The position numbers and the translations under genes were made by a program. This document shows, in pieces, positions 13,887 to 23,854 of a stretch of DNA of 64,000 nt; positions within the stretch are counted from its first letter, which is position 1; each line of letters begins with the position of its first letter. Under the pieces are notes generated by a model, which searched no databases, had not been told where the DNA came from, and saw only the letters and a program-made list of their open reading frames with translations. The stretch is from Candidatus Poribacteria bacterium (GTDB lineage Bacteria; Poribacteria; WGA-4E; WGA-3G): contig JAJDTJ010000129.1 of the NCBI GenBank assembly GCA_022827225.1, forward strand, positions 205,909-269,908, read 5' to 3'.

Positions 13887-15812
13887 TCAAAAATTATTTG
13901 CCACAATCACCAAGTCCTGAATATTAACAACACCATCGCCGTTTAAGTCCGGCTCCGCTTCACCAAAAGCATTAGCGACAATCACCAAATCCAGCACATT
14001 CACCACACCATCAGCATTGACATCACCTACTATGTTCACGTCCATTGCTACGTCTATGTTCCACGTCTGTTCCCAGGTCTGTCCTATTCGGACACTTTTC
14101 AAGAATCCCTGTGTTTTAACCATATGTGGCTCTCTCAACATCCAAGGTGCGCGGATGCGGATGGTTGGTAAAACGTTCCAGACTGTATAAGCCTCCTGAA
14201 AATTTTGGTAGAGTTCAGGTTCTCCATCTGGATTTGGCACATGAAAACCGTAAGGGATTGTCCAAGTCGAAAATAAAAAAGAGCTGATGGGGTGTGGTTG
14301 TTTATTATAAGACCGTCGAGGCTGTTGTGCTAAGTTCGTATTGAAGAAGGTGACTTCATGAACACCTTCCCCACCGAGCACAATTCCCGGCATCGCTTCT
14401 GCCAACTCCTGATGCAGCAGTACGTTTCCCTCTGCAGCGGTTAATCCGTCAATAAGCCCATTGGCATCGTTGTCGACAGAGGTATTGATGTCCAAATGCA
14501 ATGCATCTATTGGGTAGGTTTCGTACAGCGTTTTCATTTGCTCGACGAGATAGTTTCTAAACGCTTTTGCCGCTGGATTGATATAAGCGGTTGGGTAATC
14601 GTATGTAGGATTATTCAATTCATAGCCGAGTTTATGTTCTCTGGTTGGGTGTCGCAATTGATATTTCTCAAACTCTGGATAGAGCGGACTGTTCGGCGAA
14701 CATCCATGAAAAGTTATGCGCGGCATGACTCGAAATCCATACCTGTGCGCCGCTTTGAGATAATTACCGAATTCGGGAACAGGTGGATAATCAGGTTCGA
14801 GTCCCATGGTGGGATCGTACCACCCTATTATATATAATAGAGTGGTTGAAGGATTTACGTGTTCTGCAAGCAGTGATAGAATGGACGGATCCAGAGGCGC
14901 GTAAGGCGCGTAGATGACTAATTCAAGGTCTTTGACCCATGTGGGTAGTTGCCTCGGTTTGAAAGCGGTTTCCATCCAATTTCTGTGAATTTCCGCCGGG
15001 ACTTGCCAGTCACCTCGGTATGCGTTCAATCGCCACTCAACGGAGGTTATCTCATCTTTGTCTCGGAACGGTGCGAAATTGTCTGTCCGAAAACTGATGC
15101 CAAAATGTTCGGCACTCCGCACATAATATGCTGCTTTGAACCGAAATGTTGTATCTGCGCTCCGCACAAAAAACCCGCCGTGTTCCCCTTGCAGGATGGC
15201 AAGTTGCGCTTCCCACTTTCCTGGATACGCAAACTCGCTAAAACCTTTCCTGTTAAACTCAGTGGCATCATTAACAACTCGACCGCCATGTGCTGGTAAT
15301 ATGATCTCAACCTGCTGGCTATTGAGGTACCCGCACCCCCACAGAACACTTATGATATGTTTTGAAATGCCGTGCTGTTGAATAACGAGGTCCCTTGTAT
15401 CAGCATCTATACTAATGCGAATCCGAACCGTCTTATCGAATCTAAAACCCGATCTATAATTAGAATAATCAGAATGATACGCGATTTCTACGCTCAGAGG
15501 GGATAACCTTTTGGATTCTACCTCCCAAGTATCATCTATGAGTTCAGAGTGATCATCTTGTCCCTCCTCATGTTGTATGGATAGACCACTCCATCCATTT
15601 GATCGACCTTGGGGTGGTAGCGTGTAAGTTTCCTTGGTGAGTTTGTTGTGGAAGTGAACCAGCACACCATTTCTAAGGCGAACCTGATAACGATCTGTCT
15701 CTGCAAGCACCTCGCCTTGTTCACTAAGCACCAAGGTGTTTGCCAATGCAGTAGCGACTAAAATAAACTGCAATATCAAAATATAAATACATTTCGCCCA
15801 GAACTTTCGCAT
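13887..15812 (-). CDS. Secreted DUF6259-like TIM-barrel protein with dockerin (P1)
   Basis: 641 residues. Residues 1-25 are a signal peptide (LILQFILVATALANT). Residues 26-290 are beta-rich (sugar-binding or galactose-mutarotase-like half), 291-560 look like a TIM barrel (DUF6259/GH-like, family call from memory), and 597-641 are a type I dockerin with two calcium loops (DVNADGVVNVLDL, DLNGDGVVNIQDL). Probable catalytic acids are D441 in ALHLDINT and E482 in GGEGVHE, by analogy to retaining glycosidases (inference). It is the last gene of the nine-gene operon, 27 nt after P2, with AAGGAG before ATG. Its barrel is closest to P5 (shared WYDPTMGLEPDYPPVPEFG), and its dockerin DNA is nearly identical to that of P5. 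Confidence 0.8.
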   Translation of the reverse strand: MRKFWAKCIYILILQFILVATALANTLVLSEQGEVLAETDRYQVRLRNGVLVHFHNKLTKETYTLPPQGRSNGWSGLSIQHEEGQDDHSELIDDTWEVESKRLSPLSVEIAYHSDYSNYRSGFRFDKTVRIRISIDADTRDLVIQQHGISKHIISVLWGCGYLNSQQVEIILPAHGGRVVNDATEFNRKGFSEFAYPGKWEAQLAILQGEHGGFFVRSADTTFRFKAAYYVRSAEHFGISFRTDNFAPFRDKDEITSVEWRLNAYRGDWQVPAEIHRNWMETAFKPRQLPTWVKDLELVIYAPYAPLDPSILSLLAEHVNPSTTLLYIIGWYDPTMGLEPDYPPVPEFGNYLKAAHRYGFRVMPRITFHGCSPNSPLYPEFEKYQLRHPTREHKLGYELNNPTYDYPTAYINPAAKAFRNYLVEQMKTLYETYPIDALHLDINTSVDNDANGLIDGLTAAEGNVLLHQELAEAMPGIVLGGEGVHEVTFFNTNLAQQPRRSYNKQPHPISSFLFSTWTIPYGFHVPNPDGEPELYQNFQEAYTVWNVLPTIRIRAPWMLREPHMVKTQGFLKSVRIGQTWEQTWNIDVAMDVNIVGDVNADGVVNVLDLVIVANAFGEAEPDLNGDGVVNIQDLVIVANNF

Positions 15813-15839
15813 AGTTTTCTCTCCTTAGTATTTCATAAT

Positions 15840-17750
15840 TTACTCTATATGTTGTGCGACGGCAACCAGGTCCAAAATATTCACCACACCATCGCCATTG
15901 ACATCGATCCGCGGATTGCCGGGTTTCTCTCTGCCAATATGTCGTGCCACCATTACCAGATCCAGGATATTGACGACACCATCGACGTTGACATCGGCTA
16001 GGACCTCCGTACCTACTATATCTATGTTCCACGTCTGTTCCCAGGTCTGTCCTATTCGGACGCTTTTTAAAAAACCGTGTGTTTTAACCAAGAGTGGATC
16101 CCTCAGCATCCAAGGTGCTCGGATCCTAATGGTTGGTACGACACCCCATACTACGTAAGCCTCCTGCCGCTTTTGGTAGAGTTCAGGCTCTCCGTCTGGG
16201 TTTGGCACATGAAAACCATAGGGAATTGTCCAAGGCGAAAATAGAAAAGAACTGATGGGATGTGGCTGTTTATTACCATGACTCCAGCGTTGCGCTAAGT
16301 TCGTATTGAAGAAGGTGCCTTCATGAACATTTTCCCCACCGAGCACAATTCCCGGCATCGCTGCGGTTAATTCCTTATGCATCAGGATGTTACCCTCCGC
16401 AAAAGTTAATCCGTCTACAAGTCCATTTGGATCATTTCTAAAAAGTGTATTGATATCCAAGTGGAATCCATCTATCGGATAGGTTTCATACACCGCTTTT
16501 AGTTGCCCAACGACATATTTTCTCCAAGTGCTTAACGCTGGATTAATGTAAGCCGTTGAGTGTGGGTATGACGGATCATCCCATCTATAACCGAGTTTGT
16601 GTCCTCTGAATGGATGTCGAAGTTGAAACTGCTCAACTTCCGGATAGAGCGGATGAGTCGGTGAACAACTTACAAAATTGGCATAGGGCATGACTCGAAA
16701 TCCATAACTATGCGCGATTTTAAGGAAATCACCAAATTCGGGTCCGGGTGTGTGATCAGGGTGATTCGCACTTCCGTCAGAACTTGGATTTTGCCAACCG
16801 AGTAGATATATCAAGGTCGTTGAAGGATTTACATGTTCTGCCAGCATTGGTAGAACCTCTAAGTCTAAATTAAGGTAAACAACCAATTCAAGTTCTTTGA
16901 CCCATGCGGGGGGTTGCCTGGGTTGGAAAGTGGTTTCCATCCAGTCTCGGTAAATCCGTGCGGGGACTTGCCAGTTGCCTCGGTATGCGTTCAACCGCCA
17001 CTCAACGGATGTAATCTCTTTTTTCTCGCCGAAGGGTGCGGGATTATCCGTCTGAAAACTGACGCCGAAATGTTCGCCACTCGGTACATACCTGAGTTTT
17101 TTGAACCGAAATGTTGTATCCGTGCTGCGCACAAAAAAGCCCCCATTTCCACCCTGCAGGATGGCGAGTTGTGCCTCCCATCTCTCTGGATATTCGTAAG
17201 CCCTCTTGTCGGTTTCAGTGGCGGCATCAACGATTTCACCACAATTGCCCGGTACGATGACATCAATTTGACGGCTATCCAAATGTCCACATCCCCATAT
17301 AATGCTTACAACACGCTCTGAAGTGCCGTGCTGTTGAATAACGAGATCCCCTGTATCGGCGTCTATACTGATGCGGATACGAACCGTTTTATCTACTCTA
17401 TAATCAGAATAATACGCAACTTCTACACTCAGCGGTGTCAACCTTTTCGATTCTACTAATTCCCAATGCTCATCTATGAGTATATCGCTTCCATATTCTC
17501 CTTCGTTATATTGTATTGAGATACCACTTTGCTCATTTGAATCGGCTTGTGGCGGGAGCGTATACGTCTCCTGGGTGAGTTTGTTGTGGAAGTGAACCAG
17601 CACGCCATGTTCAAAGCGCACCTGATAGCGATCGGTCTCCGCAAGCACTTCGCCATCTTCACTGAGCGTCAACGTGTTAGAGAACACAGCGGGTAGTAAA
17701 ATAAACTGCAATATCACGATACAGACACATTTACACAATAACTTTCTCAT
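15840..17750 (-). CDS. Secreted DUF6259-like TIM-barrel protein with dockerin (P2)
   Basis: 636 residues with the layout of P1: signal peptide (ending PAVFSNT), beta domain, TIM barrel, dockerin. The barrel differs from P1/P5 at the strand after LAEHVNPSTT (LIYLLGWQ instead of LLYIIGWY) and has VSCSPTHPLYPE; candidate acids are in FHLDINT and GGENVHE. The dockerin is the long-linker type: DVNVDGVVNILDLVMVARHI, a spacer REKPGNPR, then DVNGDGVVNILDLVAVAQHI. The gap to the preceding gene (17751-17857, 107 bp) is the longest in the operon and contains a GGATAAC/GTTATCC palindrome. Confidence 0.8.
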   Translation of the reverse strand: MRKLLCKCVCIVILQFILLPAVFSNTLTLSEDGEVLAETDRYQVRFEHGVLVHFHNKLTQETYTLPPQADSNEQSGISIQYNEGEYGSDILIDEHWELVESKRLTPLSVEVAYYSDYRVDKTVRIRISIDADTGDLVIQQHGTSERVVSIIWGCGHLDSRQIDVIVPGNCGEIVDAATETDKRAYEYPERWEAQLAILQGGNGGFFVRSTDTTFRFKKLRYVPSGEHFGVSFQTDNPAPFGEKKEITSVEWRLNAYRGNWQVPARIYRDWMETTFQPRQPPAWVKELELVVYLNLDLEVLPMLAEHVNPSTTLIYLLGWQNPSSDGSANHPDHTPGPEFGDFLKIAHSYGFRVMPYANFVSCSPTHPLYPEVEQFQLRHPFRGHKLGYRWDDPSYPHSTAYINPALSTWRKYVVGQLKAVYETYPIDGFHLDINTLFRNDPNGLVDGLTFAEGNILMHKELTAAMPGIVLGGENVHEGTFFNTNLAQRWSHGNKQPHPISSFLFSPWTIPYGFHVPNPDGEPELYQKRQEAYVVWGVVPTIRIRAPWMLRDPLLVKTHGFLKSVRIGQTWEQTWNIDIVGTEVLADVNVDGVVNILDLVMVARHIGREKPGNPRIDVNGDGVVNILDLVAVAQHIE

Positions 17751-17857
17751 AAGTTCATCTCCTTTGAAGTCGCGACGGGTCAGGATAACGGTTATCCTTT
17801 TCCAAAAGCAGACTGCGATGAGGTTTAGATAGGGGAACGGATAATGTTTTTCACGCT

Positions 17858-19951
17858 TTAAGGACTCCCAATAGCATTTGCAACAATCACAAGATCGAGG
17901 ATATTGACGACACTATCACCGTTGAGATCGTGTTCTGCTTTCCCGAAAGCGTTTGCTATGATGACTAAATCCAAGATATTGACGACTCCATCGCCGTTGA
18001 GATCGGCAACATTGACTTTCAGATACATCTCGCCATCAAGATCGGGGATTGTGTGTTCAATGCCGGTAATACCACTTTCAACCCCGGTAGTTTCCATTGG
18101 TAAGGTGATCGTTTGTGCTTGCCCGCTGCGATTATAGACCGCCCAGCCGTTGGTGAATTCTCGGATGAATACGCCATCGCGGTTGTCGTAAAGCTGCCCT
18201 TTTGTTTCATTACCGCCGACAGGACGACCAAGATCGGCATTCCAGAAGTCATACCAGATGTGTGCATGGTCATAGCTGCCGCTGTAAAATCCGCCTGTAT
18301 TGTAAAGCACATAGCCATCAGAATGTGTAAGAGAAAGTGTGGTGAACACACGCATCCAACGCCGATTTTTGGGACTATCAGGGGCCTCATCCGGAAATCC
18401 GAAACCTTCAAGACAATTAATTTGTGGATACCGCAAATTTTCCTCGTTCCACAACAAAAGGTCTTCTATCCCGATAAGTTCCTCGTAGTTATAAGGTCTA
18501 CCATGTTCCCTGCCGGATTCCATAAAAGAGCCGTTGATGTGTTCTGTAAAACTTTCCAATTCACCAACTCCGGCTCCACCATTTACCAGCATTAGAAAAT
18601 CGGCAGGTGCTCGCGCGCGTATCTCCTGATGAATATAGACCATTGCCTCCATAATCTCTAAACCCATCTCCTCGGACATTCTTTTACGGGCTATACGCCC
18701 ATTGTTTTGATTTGTAAAGGAAGTAAATGAATCTGTATACATGCCATCAAACAAACCACATACCGCGAGCCCTACAGCTTTTTCAATCAGTAACTCTTGA
18801 ACCTCGGGGTTCAAAAGATTCAGCCAAAAACCGTTGTCGTACGGTATCAAACCACTATCAAGATCAGACCTAAGAAAGTAATGAGGTTTGTCAGGAAAAT
18901 CTTCTAAAGCGGGAGCATAACCGAAGCCTATAAGATATATATAATTTGGATTAAGCCGTAATCTATTCTGGTGAGTTTCCCTTGCTAACACCATATCATC
19001 AACACCTACCAATGTCGCCAATCCATAGAAGGGCTGCTCCTCAGTAATGTGGTGACTTATATATGCATGCCCATAAGGCGCAAAATCGGAGAAGACCAGA
19101 TCGTGAATCACAAGGTATTTATCCTTTGTTAGTAATCCCGCTGGATTGGCATAAAAATCAGCCGCCGTCAAACCGTCTATACCCACAACAGGGTTGCCAG
19201 CCTGAAAAACGGATGGATATGTCCGCGTTTCGATCCGATCTTCAATCGAGGAGGCAGGGAAGTCAACTGTCTCATCACAAATATAAACTATGTCATAAAG
19301 GTATTCGGTAATGTTCAAATGTTGCAGTGCCGTAAAATCGCCGATAGGGTTATCGCGTATATCCAATACCTCAAGTTGTGTTAGGTTGGCTAATGGACTG
19401 ACATCTCTGATGGAATTACCTCTCATATGTAACGCTTTGAGGTTTATCAACTCTGAAAGCGGGGCCACATCCGTAATCTGACAAGTCCAAGCCTTTATTA
19501 CCCGGAGTCCTATGAGTTTTGATAATGGACGCAAGTCGCTTATTGGATTGCGAGATATGTTTAGATCCGTCAGGGTTGTGATAGATACTAATGGCGATAT
19601 GTCCGAGACTTGATTATGCCAGATAACAAGGCGGTTGAGTTTCGGTAAGTTTGATAGTGGGCGGATATCCTCTATCTGATTTCTATAGACATCAAGTTCC
19701 TCTAAATTTATCGCAAACTCTAGACCCCGCAGAGAACGGATACCTCTGTTATCCGTAACAATACTCACTAGTAACCCTATATGTTCTTTCTGCAAGGGTA
19801 TATCTTTGGGTAATCCGATCTCTTCTCGGAGCACTTCTACAACGACGGCGCGTAAATTGGGATCCGGCATCCAGTGCGGTTCTTCTGCCCCAGCGTAAAA
19901 TAGAAATCCGATCACTAAGAGAATAAGGGCACAGAAATTAAGCTGTCTCAT
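17858..19951 (-). CDS. Secreted LRR plus glycosidase-like protein with dockerin (L1)
   Basis: 697 residues. Signal peptide (FCALILLVIGFLFYAGA), then the motif WMPDPNLRAVVVEVL that opens internalin-like leucine-rich repeats (about six 22-residue repeats of the N-x-ISDISPL-x-x-L type, residues 60-225). Residues 250-640 resemble the putative glycosyl hydrolase-like family 15 (GHL15) fold: VIHDLVFSD, CGLFDGMYTDSF, FLMLVNGG and NGSFMESG carry conserved acids. C-terminal short-linker dockerin (DLNGDGVVNILDL, DLNGDSVVNILDL). It sits in the middle of the operon, 18 nt after P3. The likely role is binding and possibly cutting an extracellular polysaccharide; the substrate is unknown. Confidence 0.75.
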   Translation of the reverse strand: MRQLNFCALILLVIGFLFYAGAEEPHWMPDPNLRAVVVEVLREEIGLPKDIPLQKEHIGLLVSIVTDNRGIRSLRGLEFAINLEELDVYRNQIEDIRPLSNLPKLNRLVIWHNQVSDISPLVSITTLTDLNISRNPISDLRPLSKLIGLRVIKAWTCQITDVAPLSELINLKALHMRGNSIRDVSPLANLTQLEVLDIRDNPIGDFTALQHLNITEYLYDIVYICDETVDFPASSIEDRIETRTYPSVFQAGNPVVGIDGLTAADFYANPAGLLTKDKYLVIHDLVFSDFAPYGHAYISHHITEEQPFYGLATLVGVDDMVLARETHQNRLRLNPNYIYLIGFGYAPALEDFPDKPHYFLRSDLDSGLIPYDNGFWLNLLNPEVQELLIEKAVGLAVCGLFDGMYTDSFTSFTNQNNGRIARKRMSEEMGLEIMEAMVYIHQEIRARAPADFLMLVNGGAGVGELESFTEHINGSFMESGREHGRPYNYEELIGIEDLLLWNEENLRYPQINCLEGFGFPDEAPDSPKNRRWMRVFTTLSLTHSDGYVLYNTGGFYSGSYDHAHIWYDFWNADLGRPVGGNETKGQLYDNRDGVFIREFTNGWAVYNRSGQAQTITLPMETTGVESGITGIEHTIPDLDGEMYLKVNVADLNGDGVVNILDLVIIANAFGKAEHDLNGDSVVNILDLVIVANAIGSP

Positions 19952-19969
19952 ATAGGTTTCCTATTTGTG

Positions 19970-21874
19970 TTATCTACTAAATGCATTTGCAACAATCACG
20001 AGATCCAAGATGTTCACTATCCCGTCACCGTTGAGATCCGGCAACTTTTCTCCGAATGCATTGGCGACCAGCACCAAATCCAGCACGTTCACAACACCAT
20101 CAGCATTGACATCACCTACTATGTCCATGTCCATTGCTATATCTATGTTCCACGTCTGTTCCCAGGTCTGTCCCATTCGGACACTTTTCAAGAAACCGTG
20201 TGTTCTAACCATGTTTGGATCCCTCAATATCCAAGGTGCGCGGATGCGGATGGTTGGTAAAATGCCCCAGACTGTATAAGCCTCCTGAAAATTTTGGTAA
20301 AGTTCAGGTTCTCCATCTGGGTTTGGCACATGAAAACCGTAAGGGATTGTCCAAGGCGAAAACAGAAAAGAGCTGATGGGGTGTGGTTGTTTGTTATTAT
20401 AAATCCCCCGTTGCGCTAAGTTCGTATTGAAGAAGGTCCCTTCATGAACACCTTCCCCACCGAACACAAGCCCCGGCATCGCCTCCCTTAATTCCTGATG
20501 TATCAGGATGTTCCCTTCTGGAAAGGTTAATCCGTCTACAAGTCCATTTGGATCATTTCTAAAAAGTGTATTGATATCCAAATGAAATCCATCTATCGGA
20601 TAGGTTTCATACACATTTTTTAGTTGCCCAACGACATATTTTCTCCAAGTGCTTGACGCTGGATTAATATAAGCCGTTGAATAGGGGTATGAGGGATCGT
20701 CCCATCTATAGCCGAGTTTGTGTCCTCTGATTGGATGTCGCAGGTGAAACTTCTCAAACTCTGGATACAGCGGATGAGTCGGTGAACAACTTACAAAATT
20801 GGCAAAGGGCATAACTCTAAACCCATAGTTGTGCGCCGCTTCGAGAAAATCACCAAATTCAGGTTTGGGTGTGTGATCAGGGAGAATCTCACTTCCGTCA
20901 GGATTCAACTTGCGCCAACCGAGTAGATATATCAAAGTCGTTGACGGATTTACATGTTCTGCTACTATTGGTAAAATATCTATGTTCATATTCAGGTAAA
21001 TAACCAATTCAAGTTCTTTGACCCATGCGGGGGGTTGCATTGGCTGAAAAGTAGCTTCCATCCAGTTTCGGTAATAGAGCGCAGGGACCTGCCAGTTGCC
21101 TCGGTATGCGTTCAACCGCCACTCAACGGATGTAATCTCACTCTTGTCGCGAAAGGGGGCAGGATTGTCTGTCCGAAAACTGATGCCAAAATGTTCGCCA
21201 CTCGGTACATACTTAAGTTCTTTGAACCGAAAAGTTGTATCCGTGCTCTGAACAAAAAATCCGCCGTCTCCACCCTGTAGGATGGCGAGTTGTGCTCCCC
21301 ACTTCCCTGGATACTCAAAATTTCTCTCGTTGGTCTCTGTGGCAGCATCAATAATTTCACCACCATGTGCCGGTAATATGACCTCGACCTGTTGGCTATT
21401 AAGGTATCCGCATCCCCACATCACACCTACAAGTCCACCGAATGCCGAGGTGCCGGTCTGATGAATCACCAAATCTTGGGTCTCTGGATCTATCGCAATA
21501 CGCAGACGCACGGTTTTATGGGTTCTATAATCGCTGTGATAAGCGATTTCTACAGAAAGCGCGGATAACCTTTTCGACGCGATTTCCCAGGAATCATTTA
21601 GAGGCTCATCCCTCCCATATCGTCCCTTCTCATATTGTATTGATAGCCCACGTTGTGTATTTGAAGGACCCCGCAATGGGAGCGTATACGTTTCCTGTGT
21701 AAGTTTGTTGTGGAAGTGAACCAGCACACCATGCTCAAAACGAACCTGATACCGGTCTGTCTCCGCGAAGACTTCTCCCTGTTCCCCAAGTACCAACGTG
21801 TTTGACAACCCAGCAGCCACTAAAACAAACTGAAGTATCACGATACAGATACATTTACACAATAACTTTTTCAT
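19970..21874 (-). CDS. Secreted DUF6259-like TIM-barrel protein with dockerin (P3, chimeric)
   Basis: 634 residues from ATG 21874 (GGAG 9 nt upstream; an upstream in-frame start at 21916 is less likely). Signal peptide, beta domain and barrel follow P2 and P4 (LIYLLGW, VSCSPTHPLYPE, FHLDINTLFRNDPNGLVDGL), but the C-terminus follows P1 and P5: YQNFQEAYTVW, then DMDIVGDVNADGVVNVLDL and a short-linker dockerin. It therefore looks like a recombinant with a join near EPELYQ. Candidate acids lie in HLDINT and GGEGVHE. The gap to P4 is 42 nt. Confidence 0.8.
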   Translation of the reverse strand: MKKLLCKCICIVILQFVLVAAGLSNTLVLGEQGEVFAETDRYQVRFEHGVLVHFHNKLTQETYTLPLRGPSNTQRGLSIQYEKGRYGRDEPLNDSWEIASKRLSALSVEIAYHSDYRTHKTVRLRIAIDPETQDLVIHQTGTSAFGGLVGVMWGCGYLNSQQVEVILPAHGGEIIDAATETNERNFEYPGKWGAQLAILQGGDGGFFVQSTDTTFRFKELKYVPSGEHFGISFRTDNPAPFRDKSEITSVEWRLNAYRGNWQVPALYYRNWMEATFQPMQPPAWVKELELVIYLNMNIDILPIVAEHVNPSTTLIYLLGWRKLNPDGSEILPDHTPKPEFGDFLEAAHNYGFRVMPFANFVSCSPTHPLYPEFEKFHLRHPIRGHKLGYRWDDPSYPYSTAYINPASSTWRKYVVGQLKNVYETYPIDGFHLDINTLFRNDPNGLVDGLTFPEGNILIHQELREAMPGLVFGGEGVHEGTFFNTNLAQRGIYNNKQPHPISSFLFSPWTIPYGFHVPNPDGEPELYQNFQEAYTVWGILPTIRIRAPWILRDPNMVRTHGFLKSVRMGQTWEQTWNIDIAMDMDIVGDVNADGVVNVLDLVLVANAFGEKLPDLNGDGIVNILDLVIVANAFSR

Positions 21875-21916
21875 TTCATCATCTCCATTGTCTTGTGTCA
21901 AAAGCATTCTCATCAT

Positions 21917-23821
21917 TTACCTAATCTCTTGTGCGACGGCAACCAAATCCAAAATACTCACCACACCATCGCCATTCACGTCGACTCTATGAGGGCGAGG
22001 TCTCTCTACTCCGATATATTGTGCGACCATGACCAGATCCAGGATATTGACGATGCCATCAACGTTGACATCGGCTAGGACCTTCGGACCTACTATATCT
22101 ATGTTCCACGTCTGTTCCCAAGTCTGTCCGTTTCGGACGCTTTTCAAGAAACCGTGTGTTCTAACCAAGGCTGGATTCGTCAACATCCGAAGTGCTCGGA
22201 TCCGGATCGTTGGTACGACACCCCATACTATGTAAGCCTCTTGAAAGGGGCGGTAGAATTCAGGCTCCCAATCTGGGTTTGGCACATGAAAGCCGTAGGG
22301 TATTGTCCAAATCGAAAATAGAAAAGAGCTGATCGGATGTGGCTGTTTGTTATCATAAATCCCCCGTTGCGCTAAGTTCGTGTTGAAGAAAGTGCCTTCA
22401 TGAACACCTTCCCCACCGAGCACAATCCCCGGCATCGCCTCCGCTAATTCCTGATGCAGTAGGATGTTCCCCTCTGCACAGGTTAATCCATCAATAAACC
22501 CATTTGCGTCATTTCTGAAAAGTGTATTGATGTCCAAGTGGAATCCGTCTATCGGATAGGTTTCGTACACTTTTTTATGTTGCGCGACGACATATTTTCT
22601 AAACGCTTTCGACGCTGGATTGATATAAGCCAAAGGGTCTGGATATGACGGATCATCCAATCTATAGCCAAGTTTGTGTCCTCTGATCGGATGTCGAAGG
22701 TGAAACTGCTCAAATACTGGATACAGCGGATCAGATGGTGAAATCCCAGCAACAGTTGTATAAGGCATGACCCGAAATCCATAGGCATGTGCTGTCTTGA
22801 GAAAATCACCAAATTCGGGTTTGGGTGTAGGGAAATTCGCCTTCTCTCCCCGTTGCCAACCGAGTAGATATATCAAGGTCGTTGAAGGATTTACATGTTT
22901 GGCTAATTCCGGTAAAACATCTACTCCCAAATTCAGGTAAACAACCAGTTCAAGTTCTTTGACCCATGCGGGGGGTTGCTTGGGCTGGAAAGTGGTTTCA
23001 AGCCAGTCTCGGTAAATGCGGGCGGGCACTTGCCAGTCGCCTCGGTAGGTGTTCAAGTGCCATTCAACAGATGTAATCTCATTCTTTTCGCGGAAGGGAG
23101 CCGGATTGTGTGTCTCAAAACTGATGCCAAAATGTTCGCCACTCGGTACATACCTGAGTTCTTTGAACCGAAAAGTTGTATCCGTGCTACGGACAAAAAA
23201 GCCGCCGTCTTCACCTTGCAGGATGGCGAGTTGTGCTGACCAATTCTCTGGATATTCAAAACCCCTTTCGTTGGTATCAGTGGCGGTATCAATGATTTCA
23301 CCGCCATGTGCGGGGAGTATCACATCAACTTGCTGATTATCAAGGTATCCGCATCCCCACATAACGCCTACAAGTCCACCAATTGCCGAGGTGCCACTTT
23401 GATGAATCATCAAATCTTGGGTCTGTGGATCTATCGCAATACGAAGTCGAATCATTTTATTTATTTTATATTTATGATCAAAATGATACGCGATTTCTAC
23501 AGTTAGAGGAGATAACCTTTTGGTTTCTACGTCCCAAGAATCATCTATGAATTCCTTCCTACCATATAGTCCCTCCTCATATTGTATTGATAGCCCACTT
23601 CGTCTATTTAAAGGACCTTGGAGCGGGAGTGTATATGTTTCGTTGGTGAGTTTGTTGTGAAAGTGTGTCAGCATGCCCCCTTCAAAGCGAACCTGATACT
23701 GATTCGTCTCCGCAAGCACCTCGCCCCGTTCACCAAGCGTCAATGTGTTCGCCAACGCAATGGCGACTAAAACAAGCTGTAATATCACGATACAGACCCA
23801 TTTACTCCAGATATTTCTCAT
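21917..23821 (-). CDS. Secreted DUF6259-like TIM-barrel protein with dockerin (P4)
   Basis: 634 residues. Signal peptide (VILQLVLVAIALANT), beta domain, TIM barrel of the LIYLLGW subgroup, long-linker dockerin (DVNVDGIVNILDLVMVAQYI, spacer, DVNGDGVVSILDLVAVAQEI). Candidate acids lie in FHLDINT and GGEGVHE. Where P1 and P5 have FHGCSP and P2/P3 have VSCSP, P4 has VAGISPSDPLYPV, so the pocket loop differs, which suggests substrate diversification among paralogues. It starts 33 nt after P5. Confidence 0.8.
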   Translation of the reverse strand: MRNIWSKWVCIVILQLVLVAIALANTLTLGERGEVLAETNQYQVRFEGGMLTHFHNKLTNETYTLPLQGPLNRRSGLSIQYEEGLYGRKEFIDDSWDVETKRLSPLTVEIAYHFDHKYKINKMIRLRIAIDPQTQDLMIHQSGTSAIGGLVGVMWGCGYLDNQQVDVILPAHGGEIIDTATDTNERGFEYPENWSAQLAILQGEDGGFFVRSTDTTFRFKELRYVPSGEHFGISFETHNPAPFREKNEITSVEWHLNTYRGDWQVPARIYRDWLETTFQPKQPPAWVKELELVVYLNLGVDVLPELAKHVNPSTTLIYLLGWQRGEKANFPTPKPEFGDFLKTAHAYGFRVMPYTTVAGISPSDPLYPVFEQFHLRHPIRGHKLGYRLDDPSYPDPLAYINPASKAFRKYVVAQHKKVYETYPIDGFHLDINTLFRNDANGFIDGLTCAEGNILLHQELAEAMPGIVLGGEGVHEGTFFNTNLAQRGIYDNKQPHPISSFLFSIWTIPYGFHVPNPDWEPEFYRPFQEAYIVWGVVPTIRIRALRMLTNPALVRTHGFLKSVRNGQTWEQTWNIDIVGPKVLADVNVDGIVNILDLVMVAQYIGVERPRPHRVDVNGDGVVSILDLVAVAQEIR

Positions 23822-23854
23822 GACTTTATCACCTTCTTATGTCATTTCGTGTTT

